Origin: Rhizophagus irregularis
Lineage: Eukaryota > Glomeromycota > Glomeromycetes > Glomerales > Glomeraceae
Reading direction: 5' to 3'
DNA length: 64,000 nt
NCBI RefSeq assembly: GCF_026210795.1
Contig: NC_089447.1
Span: 1,676,501 to 1,740,500, forward strand
Positions 24,018 through 37,247 of this stretch are shown here, in pieces. The position numbers and the translations under genes are program-made. Under the pieces are notes generated by a model. It was not told the DNA's origin. It searched no databases and saw only the letters and a program-made list of their open reading frames with translations. Within the stretch, counting starts at the first letter, position 1. Every line of letters begins with the position of its first letter.

Positions 24018-24944
24018 TACAGTCAACTCCCTCTATAGTCACTCCCATTATAGTCACATCTACTATATAGTCACACCAGTTAAATGTTCAAAACACTTTA
24101 TTATTAAAATCTATCCTATATAGTCACAATCTATCTATTAGAGTTCTGCAAAATCAAATCAAATCAAATATATGGTCAATTTGTATTTGATTTAATTTCT
24201 TGAATCAGATATTTAATTTTATTTGATTAGTTTAATTTAAATTTGAATTTGATCGAATTTGATACGTTTAAATTTGAATTTGATTTGATGTTGCGTAACT
24301 TTTTTAGTATATATCTGCGAATTTTGGAATCACGACATGATGATTTTAATATTATTTTACGATATATCGACATGTTTTTTACATTTTTTATTAGACATGA
24401 TTTAGTAAAATTTATTAATCATTATATACAATCTTCATACACTAATAAAAGACAAGCTATATTATACTATAGGTATGAAAAATTTGTCAATAACTTTAAA
24501 ATTATCTTGTAAAATATTTAAAATTTAATACACAGCTTTATAACAATATTATACACCTAAATATCTGACAAAAAGTATTAAACCATTATTTAGTAACTAC
24601 TACTATATCTGCGAAATTGTCAGGTTACTCTAACTTCCAAGTTAGATGGGTTTTAAATATAGTCGATGGGGTTTCAAGTGGAGTTCGAGTCAAAATTTTT
24701 TTTGATCATCTGATCAATATTACATTGGATTATCATGTAGTACAGTTTTTGTGAAACTTAATTACGACAATCTAATTCCAAAAATCTGCGGATATACTTT
24801 CTTTTTTTAAAAATTAAAAAAGGTTTTCTTCTATATGACTATTAGCGTCAAATAAAATTCACTAAATTAATACCGATTTCTCGAATAAAGCAGTTGTTAT
24901 TAAACATAATGGGAAATCTCTTGAATTTAATCAGATAAAGCTTC

Positions 24945-25760
24945 TTGCTAAATGAGCCTGAACAAATGGAAAGGTAATTCAATTCGTTCCTTTTTTTCAT
25001 TTTTTTTTTACTTCAGGGAACATCATTAACGCTTCCTTTTTCTTTTACTTTAGCGAACCCAGATGAACAGACAAAGCTGAACAATTGGGATCTTGAACGA
25101 AATGTAGTGACTGGTAAGTCATTTCGTTTTTTTTCTTTTTAACTTATTTTTTTTTAAATTTCTTTTTTTCTTTTTTTCAGGAACAGAACTTAGGCGAACG
25201 GACGAAGCTGAACGAACTGGAATCTTGAATGAAATTCTGGTAAGTTATTTTGTTCTTTTTTCATTCATTTTTTTGATTTTTATACTTTCAGGGAACGTAA
25301 TTAACGTTAAGGTTGCTTGTCTAAACCTCTTCAAAATCCTACGATTAGTTTCGTCAAAATTTTACTATAGATTTATTATAGTTTCGGCAGAGTTTCGGCA
25401 GTTTCGGCATTTATAATAAGTTTTGGCAGTTTCGCCTTTCTCCAAAGTTTCGCCAGTTTTTTAATATAACTTTAATATAGTTTCGGCAGAATTTCACTTT
25501 TTGGCGAAACGCCATCTTGCCTAAACCCCTAGGTTTTGGCAAGCAACCTTAATTAACGTTTCCTTCTCTTTTTAGCAACTCTGAACGAACAGACGAGTAG
25601 ACGACTTGGATCTTAAACGAACGAACTGTGGTAGGTTATTTCGTTCTTTTTTTTTTATCTTTATCCTTTCTGGAAACGTCATTAACGTTTCCTCCTCTTT
25701 TTAGCAATCCTGGACGAATGGATGACCTGGATCTTGAAGGAAATATTGCATTTCGTTTAT
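24945..25760. repeat. Five tandem exon-like units within hAT copy 1
   Basis: Each unit of about 130 bp has an acceptor-like CTCTTTTTAG, a GA-rich core similar to GACGAAGCTGAACGA..TGGATCTTGAACGAA, a donor-like GGTAAGT(T/C)ATTTCGTTC, a T-run, and (C/T)AGGGAACGTCATTAACGTTTCC. Cores are near 24955-24974, 25055-25111, 25182-25239, 25576-25630 and 25705-25745. A MITE splits the third interval. The cores do not keep one common reading frame. Confidence 0.7.
25309..25550. mobile_element. Small MITE with perfect 10-bp duplication
   Basis: Ends AAGGTTGCTTGTCTAAACC and inverted GGTTTTGGCAAGCAACCTT. Direct duplications AATTAACGTT at 25299-25308 and 25551-25560. The interior has GTTTCGGCAG repeated several times. 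A 10-bp duplication is most like Mutator-type (MULE) elements. 242 bp, no coding. Confidence 0.85.
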
Positions 25761-28069
25761 TTCTTAATTATGTTACTCTTTTTTATTGTATAATTTATTT
25801 TGATTTTTGTTTAAATTGATGTATTATGCCATGTATTACATTTTTGTTTTTAGTATAACCCAAAAAATTAAATTAAATAAAATTGTTAAACACGTTTTTA
25901 ATATCGCAAAATGTGAATTTTTATTTATTTATGTAAAATACTTAGAATTACTTAGATTTTACTGATTTGTAATATTAGGAATAGTTAACCAACTTCTAAG
26001 ACACATAATTGCGCGAATTATGTCACTTGCTAGTCTATTTCGTTCTGGAGTTATTAGATTACCACTTTCACTAAATAATCGTTCTACTGGCGCACTAGTT
26101 GCTGGTATAGACAGATAATTTCGTGCCATTTTCGCTAATGTAGGATAATTACTTTTATGACCTTTCCACCATTCTAGTACATTAATTGTTCCTGGTTCTG
26201 GAGTACTATTGAAGTAACTATTAAGCTCTATGCAGCTTATTATTACGAAACTGTTTAGGAACTGGAAATAAAGAATCTTCACTGTCCTCATCCTCATCCA
26301 AATTATTATTTAAAGTTCCTGAAACTGGATAATAAATGGAATGATATTCATCAAATTTACGTGTAAACCTGGATTTAAATAAAACAATAAATTAATTAAA
26401 AATTTTTCATGTAGTTTTTTTTGAAAATTTAACTTACATTTCTTTGGCATTTTTATAATACAAATTATCATCTCCATTTTCCCCATCTTCCCAGTCCTTA
26501 AAATATTTAATTTTCCAGCGAGGATCAAGGATTGTAGCAATATAATGTGTTTCTCAGATGCTTTATTGTAATACTCATAAAGTTTATTCCATGCTGCATT
26601 TGCTGCTAAAGCTATATTATTTGAAGTTTTGTTCTTATTCATTTTTTTTTCAGCATGACCCATAAGAAGATTATACATCGGATATACTGCACTAATTGTG
26701 GCCTTTTTTTTCTTTCTTCTCTATCTTAATATTCCTCTTTTTTTTTTTAAAAAAAAAAAGTGAAATATTGTTTGTTATATTTCTTTGAAGAGGATTAGAG
26801 TGGACTGCTTCTTTTATTATTACGTATAATTATAACAATTATTAAATGTCTTTGTAAACAGCAAAACGATATGTTAACGCACACATTTCAGTTGAAAGTT
26901 TAGCAAAATACCGTAAAAATGCTGCAATATTTTCCAGAGATGTCCAATCTGATTGACTTAATTTAATATTGTTTAAGTCTGAAAATTCATTAGCTAGTAT
27001 AATTTTATCAAAAACCTAATTGTAAAAAAGGTGTTGTAAAATTTATATCTATTTTACTTTGTAATAAATTAAATATTATAATACCAGATACATACCACTT
27101 TTAAATCTAGAGCTCGCTTAACCATATCATATGTTGAATTTCAACGTGTTGGAACATCAAGAATAGGCAATAGATCATCAACTCCATTAAGTTTAGAAAT
27201 TTCTGAAAACTTTTTGCGACGTTGTGATGATGAACGGGATTTGACAATAAGATTCCGAATTTTATCAATTTCTGGTTTTAGTTCCTTTAATGCAGCTTGA
27301 ACTGCAAGATTTACAACATGCGAAAACATCGACATTGCTGATTATTTTCAGAAAAATCAATATCGTTATCTTTTGCCCATAATTCAAGATAGCTAAACAT
27401 GGTATCATTATTTGAAGCATTATTAGTAGTAATGCTATTAATCTACAAAAAATTAATTATTTTAGTTACAATAAAATAGATAAGTAATTTAATAGTTATT
27501 AACTATACCTTTTTCGAAATACCATATAAATTTAATACTGTAATTAACTCTTCTGCAATATTTTTTCCAGTATGAGAACCTTCTAATTCAATAAAATCAA
27601 GAGTTATTTGTTGAAGTTTCCAAGAATTATCAATAAAATGTACAGTTATTCCCATATATGATTTGACAACAGTTGAAGTCCAAATATCTAATGATAATGA
27701 TAATTTTCCCAAAGTTTCTTTTAAAATTTTTTGAATAGTTATTCGTATATCTATATGATATTGTATAATATCACATCTAATTGTATCTGCAGATACAAGA
27801 TGAAATCCACCAGTAACTTTTTTAAGAATCCATTTAAGCCATCCTTCAACAATTGTAAATGGAAGATCTTCAAGAATAATCCAATTTGTTAACCATTTTC
27901 GTAGATTTTTTTCTGTACTAACCTATATTAAAAAAAAATTTATATTTTAATTATTTTTACCAAATATAATATATTATTAGTTATCCACTATATAATTAAT
28001 TACCCCTGTAAAAATTTCACTATTATTATTTGCCGATAAACCATATTCTTTGCTGAAACTTGGAGTTTA

Positions 28070-28885
28070 CAATCGATATTGATTAGATATCGCAATGATA
28101 TCATTATGATATCATTACGATATTTTGATAAAAAATAGATTCGACGTCGTTAAGTTAGTCGTAACTGTATTTAATCGATATTGATTAGTTCGATATCTCT
28201 GCGATATCGCTGCGATCATTATGCGATGTAAATATTATCACGTAACCACATCGTAATGATGTCGTATTAACATTGAATTAATATTACAAAAATATTTGAC
28301 ATTTATTTGATATCGTAACCATGTCGTAGTGATATTGTATTAACATTGACAAAATATTTGACATTTTATTTGATATCGTAACCACATCGTAGTGATATCA
28401 TATTAACATTGAATTAATATTGCAAAAATATTTGACATTTTATTTGATATCGTAACCACATCGTAGTGATGTCGTATTAACATTGAATTAATATTACAAA
28501 ATATTTAACATTTTATTTGATATCGTAACCATATCGTAGTGATATCATATTAACATCGAATTAATATTGCAAAATATTTGACATTTTATTTGATATCGTA
28601 ACCACATCGTAGCCATATCGTAGTGATATCATATTAACATCGAATTAATATTGCAAAAATATTAAAAATATTTTACATCTATTTGATATCGTAGCCACAT
28701 CGTAGTGATGTCGTATTAACATTGAATTAATATTACAATTTTATTTGATATCGTAACTACATCATAATAATATCATATTAATATCAAATTAATATTACAA
28801 AAAATGTTTTACATTTATTTAATATCGTAACTACATCGTAATGATATTATATTAACACCGAATTAACATCACAAAAATATTTTTA
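28070..28885. repeat. Left subterminal array of the 12.8-kb element
   Basis: About eight units of 85-95 bp with ATATCGTAACCACATCGTAG, TGATATCATATTAACATTGA and AATATTGCAAAAATATTTGA. GATATC and related words make each unit partly self-complementary. Confidence 0.85.
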
Positions 28886-30210
28886 TTGTAATATATGTTT
28901 ATTATTTATTATACATTAATAATAATAATTTTTTATTAGTGGATTATTATGGGTGAGTGGAGTACGTTTCTTTTCTTCCTTTTTTTTTATTCTTTTCTTC
29001 TCTTTTTCATTCTTTTCTTCTCTTTTTTATTCTTTTCTTCTCGTATGTGAGTAGATGGATACGTCATTTTCAATTTTAAAATATATATATATATATATAA
29101 AAAAATAAAAAAAACAATCATGATTAATAAAATGTACTCTTTGTAAAATATATTTAAAATTTAATACATAACCTTGGGATAATAGTTAGAGCAGGTAATT
29201 CCGGGATTTTGTAAAGAATAATAAAAATGATAATATTTTTAAGTTAGTTCTTTCTTTAAATTTTTTTGAAAGTGTTTTGTTTCTTAAAATCATAATATTG
29301 TAAAAAAATGCTGGTTGCTACGACTGACGGACAATGACAAATTGTCAGGCTACCCCCAGACAAAGTAATTGGAAGGCGGAAAATGCCATAAATATCCAGC
29401 CCTATTTTACAACATTTTCTTCCAGGCTAAAGCAAATATTACAAAAGAAATTGCAAATATATTTAACAAGCAATAGATACATGGCCGTTGAAAAATATAT
29501 TCACACTTCATATTGTAATACCACAGTCTAACAAAGAAATTGCAAATATATTTAACAAGCAATAGATACATGGCCGTTGAAAAATATATTCACATTTATA
29601 CCACAGTCTAACAAAAAAATACTCAAACCACAACATATTGTAAAAAAAATATGAAAAATACGCGTATATCCTATTTTCATACCTTGCTTAACAGATCCAC
29701 TATTTATTTAAAAAACGGCTTTTTTCTCTTTTGTATGTGGGTAGGTGGGTACATTTTTCCTTTCTTTTATTCTTTTCTTTCGTATGTGAGTGGCGGGTAC
29801 ATTTTCTTTTCTTTATTCTTGCTTTTATTCTTGCTTTTCGTATGTGGGTGTCTTACTATGTTGAATATATAAACTAAAGTGTCCCAAAGTATTGTTAATA
29901 TTGTAAAAAGATAATTAAAGTATACTTTAAAAAGAAAAAAGAAGAGACGAACTAAAATACCGTAAAGTATTAATATAAAAGATAAGAGAAAAGCGTATTT
30001 TTCAAAATAAACAAAAAAAATCTCATTAATAAACGCGAATTTTAGCTATTTTTAGATATCACATGCATGATATCACATGCATGTAATTAAAGTGATTTTA
30101 ATTGGTTAATTTTAATTTATTATTACATCATGCATATGATTTTATTGGTTAAAATTTTATACGATACAAATTAAAATAATTATTTTATTATATTTATATA
30201 ATTAATATAA
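28886..30210. other. Non-coding stretch of the 12.8-kb element, left side
   Basis: T-rich tracts with TTCTTTTCTT and GTATGTGAGTAG(A/G)TGGGTAC repeats (28960-29060, 29730-29860). An 88-bp direct duplication lies at 29436-29612 (separate entry). No gene is supported. Confidence 0.5.
29436..29612. repeat. 88-bp direct duplication
   Basis: Two almost identical copies of a segment containing AAATTGCAAATATATTTAAC and ATACATGGCCGTTGAAAAAT, ending CCACAGTCTAACAAA. They start at about 29436 and 29530; the second lacks a few bases. Confidence 0.85.
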
Positions 30211-33200
30211 TTATATGGCTGTAAAATAAAAATTATTTTTTATCCAAATTCTATTTGCAGTATCATGATTTGGTAGTTGGCACCTTTCTGAATTACAATT
30301 ATGAATAAAATGTACTTTTTGAACATTATCTATTACAGTAATTGGAAAAATACGTCTCCATTTATCTCCTGTTGCTTGGAGACGGTAAAGTGGACATTTT
30401 AATACCGAATGTTCAACCATAGTATCTTCAAACCAATCTACAACAATAAATGCATAATATTTGTTATTGTTACCCTTATGTTGAAAGATACCTTTGATTA
30501 TTGCATAAGATTCTTCATGATCTTCTTCATAAATTGTGATAAAATAATCGAGATGTAGGTGAACTTTTGAAAGGATACCATTTTCTTCTTCAATCATATA
30601 TGATGCAAATTTGTACCAACTAATTGAAGAGTTTATAAGTGCCGCCTCAAACTTCATATCCACATAAGATAAAAACAATTCAGTTTTAAAATTATGTAAA
30701 GTTAAAAGAAGTTTATCACGTTCCTGCTTTGGCATTCTTTTTTTTAATGAAATATTGGAAATAAAGTTTACTGGAGATATAACTAAATTAAAAGATTAGT
30801 AAATATAAATATCAAACATGTACTATTATATGCAATAAAATACTTACTTTTTGTATCATCATCATCATCTTGAACTTGTTCAGTTGCTTCAGTTGAATAT
30901 TTATCTTCTGTAACATACCAATTTAAAAATAATTGTCCAAAATTTGAATTTGTAAATCCAGTACAAGATCTATTAAATCTTGGATCAATACCACCATCTG
31001 CTAAATGTCGAATTGCAAATAAAGTATTGTAACGCTTTAATAAATCTAAATCTATGTTTTTGCAATTAGTTTTTGGTACCATCCCCTTAAAAATACGATA
31101 GACCATTTCTTTTATACCAACTTGGGTATTAATAAGTGTTCCAAAGGTTTTAGCATGCATTAAAAGATGCATATTAACGTGTATGTTTGGTAAATTAACA
31201 AAATTTACAAAAACCTATAAAAAGTAAAATATTGTTAATTATTTGAAATTATTCCACATTTCAATATCAAATTTGTAACTATACCTTTGGAAGGATTGAA
31301 AACTCTTCTTCAAGATCATTGTTGCAATTCCTCATAGCTATCTCGATGTAAATTTCTTGTTAAAAACCGCTTTCATAGTTTTTGCAACATGTATCCAACA
31401 AGATATAATAATTTTTGGAACCTGAACTAACTTGAAATGCATCAATTCTTTGTTGAATCACGGATGTTTCATTACGTTTAATACTTGATTCTTTTAAAAA
31501 CTGGTTTAACAAAAATGGCATAATCATAGCTAATCTAAGTAAATCCGACATCATAAAACTATTGTAGTGAGTAATCGGATTTGGTAAGCGAGACCATCTT
31601 TTTGGGATTTCAAAATTTTTCCAAATTTTGATAAAATTATCTTCTTATTCTCGTGAAAATAATTCACAAGTTAATTTTAGTAGCCGTCCAATCTTTCCTG
31701 CAGTTGCATGATAAACATTCTGCAGCGTCTGTAAATGTCTTTCCCTTTTTAATTTATCTAAAATACTAGGTAATGATCGTAAACCATATTCTGTACAAAG
31801 TTGATCTCTTCTTGACATTATAGTCTCATGAGAAATTTTTAAGATTTCTTCGTCTGTAATATGATGATAACGTAATGTTGTTACGATATCCTGATTGTGA
31901 GCACTCAATGATTCTTTAGTAGTTTTACAAGTACGACAACCTTTATTTGCATTATGTCTAAATTTATTTTTTAAAAAATTTTAATAGTTGTCATAAAATT
32001 ATATTATTATATTATTAACTAAGTTGAAAAAATACCTTAAGTATTCCTGTCATACCGTTACCTTGAGGTAAATCTGCCGTAACAACGCCTAAACCAGCAA
32101 TTATCCATGCATCTTGTCCTTGGACAGTCATCACCTTTCCTTTCTCTAATTCCTTCATTTCTGAAATGAATGGTATCATAAATTCGTCAAATTTTCCTCC
32201 AAATGGGATAAACCCAATAATAAAATGGTTCTTTATTAGCTTTCTTTGATGTGCTGGCATATTTCCAAACTGTACATAAACACCACCTAGAGAATGGTAT
32301 ACATTTCTAAATGTACCAAAATCATCATAATAAAGATCTAAAAACAGCTTATAGATTGGCATAGATGATGATGGTGGATTTCTAATAGAAATGTAATCGG
32401 ATGGATGTAGGTATGAAAGCTTTACATTACGAACGTGCCAATGGTCATTACATTTATAAATTATTTCGCTAATCCATAATAAACCATCAGGAATATTTTG
32501 ATGTTGAAAGCAAATCTGATATAGTTACTTTTTCTAAAATTTGAGAAGTCATTATAATTAAAAATCGTTCGTCTTGTAACTATACTTCGCAGGTAATAGA
32601 ACGACGTTGTCTTAGTAACCCTTTTTAAAATTTCTGGGTAAATCGCTATATTCCAAAATTTTTTGAATTCGTAACTGATAATATCCATCATGATTTTTTA
32701 AAATTGATCTTAATCTTCCAAGTTTTTTTTGACCATTATCATCACGATAATAAACAAAATCACCAGATCGGTACAATACTATTTATTAAAAATAAATAAC
32801 TTTAATAAATATTATCAATGATAATAAATTATAATTGTATCAAAGCGTATTAATTTATAACCTTCTGATATTAATATTTCGTGTTGTCCAAAAAGTGGGG
32901 ATTCCCCCCATAAATTTCCATGCCAAAATTCTGATTTTTCTTCAGAATTAATGCCGGGTCCAAAATACATATACTTCATTAGCATCGGATTATTAAGAAC
33001 ACGCCATATAATTTCACTAATTGAGAGTTGATACGAAAGTTTTGATCCTCGTGAGGTTGATGGAGTTTTTTTTGTGAAATTTTAATAGACTTTGTTATTA
33101 TTGGTAGGAGAGGAAGACGTTTTCCATTGATTGGAATCTTCAGATATTTTTTACCACGTGGGTAGGTTCAAATTGAGAATTGTGAATGATATCGACAAGA

Positions 33201-33895
33201 TCTTTATATGCTTTCGTAGAAACATTATGTTTCTGAAGCTAGCAAAATAATGCCGTAGTTGTATAATTATCAAAGTACGGTGCAAATTGACCATTGCAGA
33301 ACGGTATCTTGTCTTCATCTAACGCTTCAACGATTTGATGTATTTCTTCCTCTTCGTTATTACGTTCCTCTTCATCGTTATTACGTTCCTCTTCATCGTT
33401 ATTACGTTTCTCTTCATCATTATTACGTTTCTCTTCATCGTAATTACGTTCCTCTTCATCGTTATTACGTTCCTCTTTCACTTGATTATTATTATCATCA
33501 TTATTACCTTCATCCTCCTCATCTTCGTCATTGTTTTCATTATTATCTTCCTCCTCTTCCTCCTCTTCATAATTGTATTCGTTATCACTTTCTTCTTCCT
33601 CTTTAGTATCAGATGAATTGACATTATCTTGCGAAAATATCATCTCATCATTGTAGTCTTGAGGATTAATTGATCCATATGCATTATCGTCATCATTAAT
33701 GTCTTGAAAACTTAAATCATCTTTATGATCATACTGAAAGTCCATGTCATCGTTATCATTATCAGGTGAACATACAGGCGAACGAATTGCCACTCTCTCG
33801 TCAGAATCTGTTGTCTCATTAGGTTTGCTGTAAGAAAACCGATTTCGAATTCGAATTGGCTCTATTGGCTTGTTGTGACTATATTGTCTTCTCAT
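30211..33895 (-). pseudogene. Plavaka-class transposase of the 12.8-kb element, decayed
   Basis: Starts MRRQYSHNKP at 33895, then a strongly acidic domain with a 7-residue repeat (ERNNDEE). Core segment 32015-32362 has LDLYYDDFGTF (likely first catalytic Asp), YVQFGNMP and IIGFIPFGG, the counterpart of IYTDGTTL / LTLGNIP / LIGFL in the 6.2-kb element. A CRTC zinc pair is near 31930-31950. The C-terminal part (30211-30735) has VVDWFED, a KWRRIFPITVID strand and a WIKNNFYF end, like the WYDYY...VNKF end of the other transposase. Introns lie between segments. Lesions include a stop at 33239, an indel at about 33152 in an A-run and a TAA at about 31645. Same superfamily, clearly different branch. 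Confidence 0.72.
33340..33480 (-). repeat. 21-bp minisatellite encoding acidic heptads
   Basis: Six to seven copies of GTTATTACGTTCCTCTTCATC (complement shown on the plus strand), each encoding RNNDEEE with K/Y substitutions. Confidence 0.85.
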
Positions 33896-34129
33896 CTTTA
33901 TAACAATTTAAAATAATTCAAATTTAATTAGAATTTTATAAATTCAATTAGAACTAAATTTATTAAATACTATTAGTGTGTCGGCAAAAAAAAAAAATGT
34001 AATTAAGTAATCAATTCGGTTAAATTACTGCCGATTTGGCTACACAAAATTTAGGGTCAATTATACCAGCTGTATATGGTTAATGACAATTGGTATGACA
34101 AATAATATTATTGAAAATAGTCATTTATT

Positions 34130-34290
34130 GAATGAAAATAAAATAAAATATATAATAATATAAAACATAATAATAAAATAAAATAAAACATATAATAATA
34201 TAAACATAATAATAATTAAATAAAATAAAACATATAATAAAATAAAACATATAATAATAAAATAAAATAAAACATAATATTAAAATAAAG
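34130..34290. repeat. AT simple-sequence satellite
   Basis: Irregular repeats of AATAAAATAAAACATATAAT over 160 bp between the transposase and the Myb-like gene. A shorter related run lies at 34683-34750. Confidence 0.8.
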
Positions 34291-34764
34291 ATAATTTCTT
34301 AATATACACTAGTGTATGAAACACGGATCACGTGACAATAATTTGTCACCCATGTCACACCCCTATAGTTTTCCATTTTTACTATTTATTCTAGGGACTT
34401 AGAATTTTTTCAGTAGGAAAAACCTTATTTGTCACATATTATATGTCACGTCTACTAATTTCAGCCAAATTTTATAATTCCAGCCAAAAATTACCATAAT
34501 TTCCAATTTTGGATATTAGAGTAACGTTACACAACCCAAAAAAAGGCAATTTTGTTTCTCCGTAAAAAATGAAAATTCGTTACACAAATTTCCAAAATAG
34601 GAAATTTTTTATGCAGATCACCGAAAATGATAATAATCACGTGACCCGTGTTCACACACGTAGTGTACAAATAGAAATAGTCTAAAATAAAATAAAACAT
34701 AATAATAAAATAAAATAAAATATATTAAAATAATAAAATAAAAAATAAAAAATCAATGACGTCG

Positions 34765-35302
34765 GTGAGAGCGCCTGCGCTCTCGGTGGTAGTAGGGGGA
34801 TCGGGAGCGAGAGCTGCGCTCTATACTCGTATGTCCCTACGATCCATCCTATTTCTCCGGGCGGCTCAATTAATCGCTTAAAACAAAGCAAGTATTAATA
34901 TAAATGCAATGAATTAATGAAAAAATCAGTTAAATAATAAATACTTACGTTCCACTCTCCAAAACTCGTCAGAGAGTTCCTGGTGGAATCTCTCGTCATG
35001 CAAAGTCGGGGTACGAGTGGGATATCCTTCAGGATTTCTGTTTATTAATCTCTCTAAATTCTTCGTACCCCCGACTTTAGCGCATTCCATTTCTCTCTAC
35101 ATTGTTTTCTAGTTGGCCTGAATATGTGGTTGTTTCATATATCACGAGCAATTCCACGCCATAATTGGTTTTGGTCATGTAACCTCGTTGTGGTGAATAA
35201 AGGCTGATAGGCCCGACGACGCTGAATTAAGGTCAAAGTAGCGTTATCGGGCCATTGAATGTATACTGGAAGATTTGCGTTTAAGTTTAATGCTGCCATT
35301 AT
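34765..35302 (-). pseudogene. Myb/SANT-like DNA-binding gene with RS-rich tail, decayed
   Basis: Start ATG at about 35298-35300 (MAALNLNANLPVYIQW). The segment LWRGIARDI, then PTRKQCREKWNALKSG, is the trihelix pattern of Myb/SANT-like domains (recognition helix with REKW). It continues in another frame as NLERLINRNPEGYPTRTPTL and ELSDEFW to about 34949, where a donor GTAAGT starts. The second exon (about 34765-34874) ends with an arginine/serine tail (SSRSRSPYYHRERRRSHRRH). A TGA after ARDI and one indel break it. Such proteins are often TE-derived DNA binders; a role in binding the element ends is inference. Confidence 0.6.
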
Positions 35303-35370
35303 TAAATAATATTAGTTTGATGGGGAAAATGTCAAGAAAAGGCTCTATATTTATAATAAAATTTATTATG

Positions 35371-35665
35371 ATTTCTTTGAGTTTATTTTTACGATCTTGT
35401 CTAAATTTTTTAGTTCTAATGCAATCATCTTTAATTAATTTATTTAACATTGAATACACACATAATTTTTTTTTGATTTCTTTGAGTTTATTTTTACGAT
35501 CTTGTCTAGTTCTAATGCAATCATCTTTAATTAATTTATTTAACATTGAATACACACATATTTTTTTTTTGATTTCTTTGAGTTTATTTTTACGATCTTG
35601 CCTAAATTTTTTAGTTCTAATGCAATCATCTTTAATTAATTTATTTAACATTGAATACACTCAAT
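35371..35665. repeat. Three tandem ~95-bp repeats
   Basis: Three copies of TTTCTTTGAGTTTATTTTTACGATCTTGTCT followed by AGTTCTAATGCAATCATC and TTAACATTGAATACAC. The middle copy lacks 12 bp (AAATTTTTTAGT). They overlap the upstream side of the Myb-like gene. The minus-strand frame through all three repeats SMLNKLIKDDCIRT but is probably not a gene. Confidence 0.85.
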
Positions 35666-36890
35666 TTTTTGATTTATCAATTTATTTTAAAAATATAATT
35701 ATAGTAATACTGCATTAATTAATATATATAAATAAAAATAAATAAACAAATTCTATTAATAAAAAATGAGTTAAAATGTTATCTTTATACTTTATAATTA
35801 TAAAATATAATATTTTAAATCACGCATGTCCTTGATTATATTTCATATTACACTGCGATGATATATTACAATTATACTGAATTTTAAGCTAACCTTAATT
35901 TACACCGTAAGGAACTTAATTCGATCTTAATTTACTCTGTTTTAGGAATATTATCGAACAATTAAACAAATGATTAGTTGCACACGACTTGTATTATTTG
36001 AATAGTTGATACTTTATATACCGATATTTGATTACACCAATATGTATTAAAACTCTTTCCTATCAGTAATTTCACAATTTCAATCAATATATCGGTATTT
36101 TTCAAATATCATTGTAAGTCGACTACTGTAGATCCCATCTATTTTTTATGTAATCAATCCAGAAGCTTACACTAAATAGATATGGCTTAGTTAGATAGGA
36201 TCATCACATGGTTCATTGGCTCAGTTATTTTTCTGTCAAGAGTATCAGGATCTTATAAATTTTTTTTCTTGCATGTCATTGTATCACACATAAAAATGGA
36301 AATTCAAAACGTAATATTCCATTAATTTCTTCTCACTCCTTTTCTTCTACCGATCATTTTTCTTCTCACTCCTTTTCTTCTACCAATCATTTTTCTTCTC
36401 ACCTTTCCATTATTTTTCTTCTCATTCCACGTATAGCCTGAAAAATATAATAAATTTGAAACCGTAAAATCGATTTAAGGTAATCTTCCATGTAAAAAAA
36501 AAATTTCACTGAATGAAATTCGATATTGTAATAATTTATTTATATTAATTAAATTTAATTTTCGATCTTCTAGAAATCATAATTTTTAGTTTTCCCATCT
36601 CCCTGATATTTTTAACTGATCCTGCATTCTACACGATACACAATGATATTAAGATCATGTATATTTTCCAATTAAATACTACAATCATAATTACAATAGC
36701 TAAAATCTCAAAATTATATCATCGATAACCTCGCCCTTTTTTTGTTCATTCAATATTTATCATCTACTTTTTTGAGCAAGAAAGTTGCTCTACATTTTTT
36801 ATTCATTCATATTTTCTCGATAAATATCACCTACTTTTAAACAAAAAGGTTGTTCCACTTTTTTTTTCGCTCATATTTTTTTTTTATATT
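35666..36890. promoter_or_regulatory. Non-coding divergent region between Myb-like and companion genes
   Basis: AT-rich with two copies of CTTCTCACTCCTTTTCTTCTACC(A/G)ATC-like sequence (36329-36400). No coding content is supported. It likely includes the promoter of the companion gene at 36891. Confidence 0.4.
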
Positions 36891-37203
36891 ATGACGACTA
36901 AACGTAAATTACCTAATAAATCGTCTGATGATAATTAAGAAATGGAAGTTGAAGAAGGTATGTAGATATAACTCTTTTGTAAATTTATAGTAAGTTTTGC
37001 TTATATAGTTATATGTAAGAAGAATAATTAATAAATACCAAAAATATGTATAATAGGATCGAAAAGAAAACAAATTACGAAAAAAAGAAGAGATATTGAC
37101 ATTGAGAAAGCCAATCAGTTGATGAAAAAAAGTAAAAATAGTAATAAAGAAGCTGCCGAATCTGCTGATAAAGAAGTTATAGTAGTAAATGAAAAAAGAA
37201 GTA

Positions 37204-37247
<44 letters not shown>

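Noticed and set aside
28070-28885. CRISPR-like array
   Set aside because: Units are long, degenerate and contiguous without unique spacers, and they form the end of a DNA transposon in a eukaryote.
33259-33616. Plus-strand frames with Tyr/Val/Leu repeats
   Set aside because: They are complements of the 21-bp acidic minisatellite in the second transposase.
35244-35660. 138-codon minus-strand frame with repeated SMLNKLIKDDC
   Set aside because: Generated by three tandem DNA repeats whose lengths happen to keep a frame; no start context, and it overlaps the Myb-like gene start.
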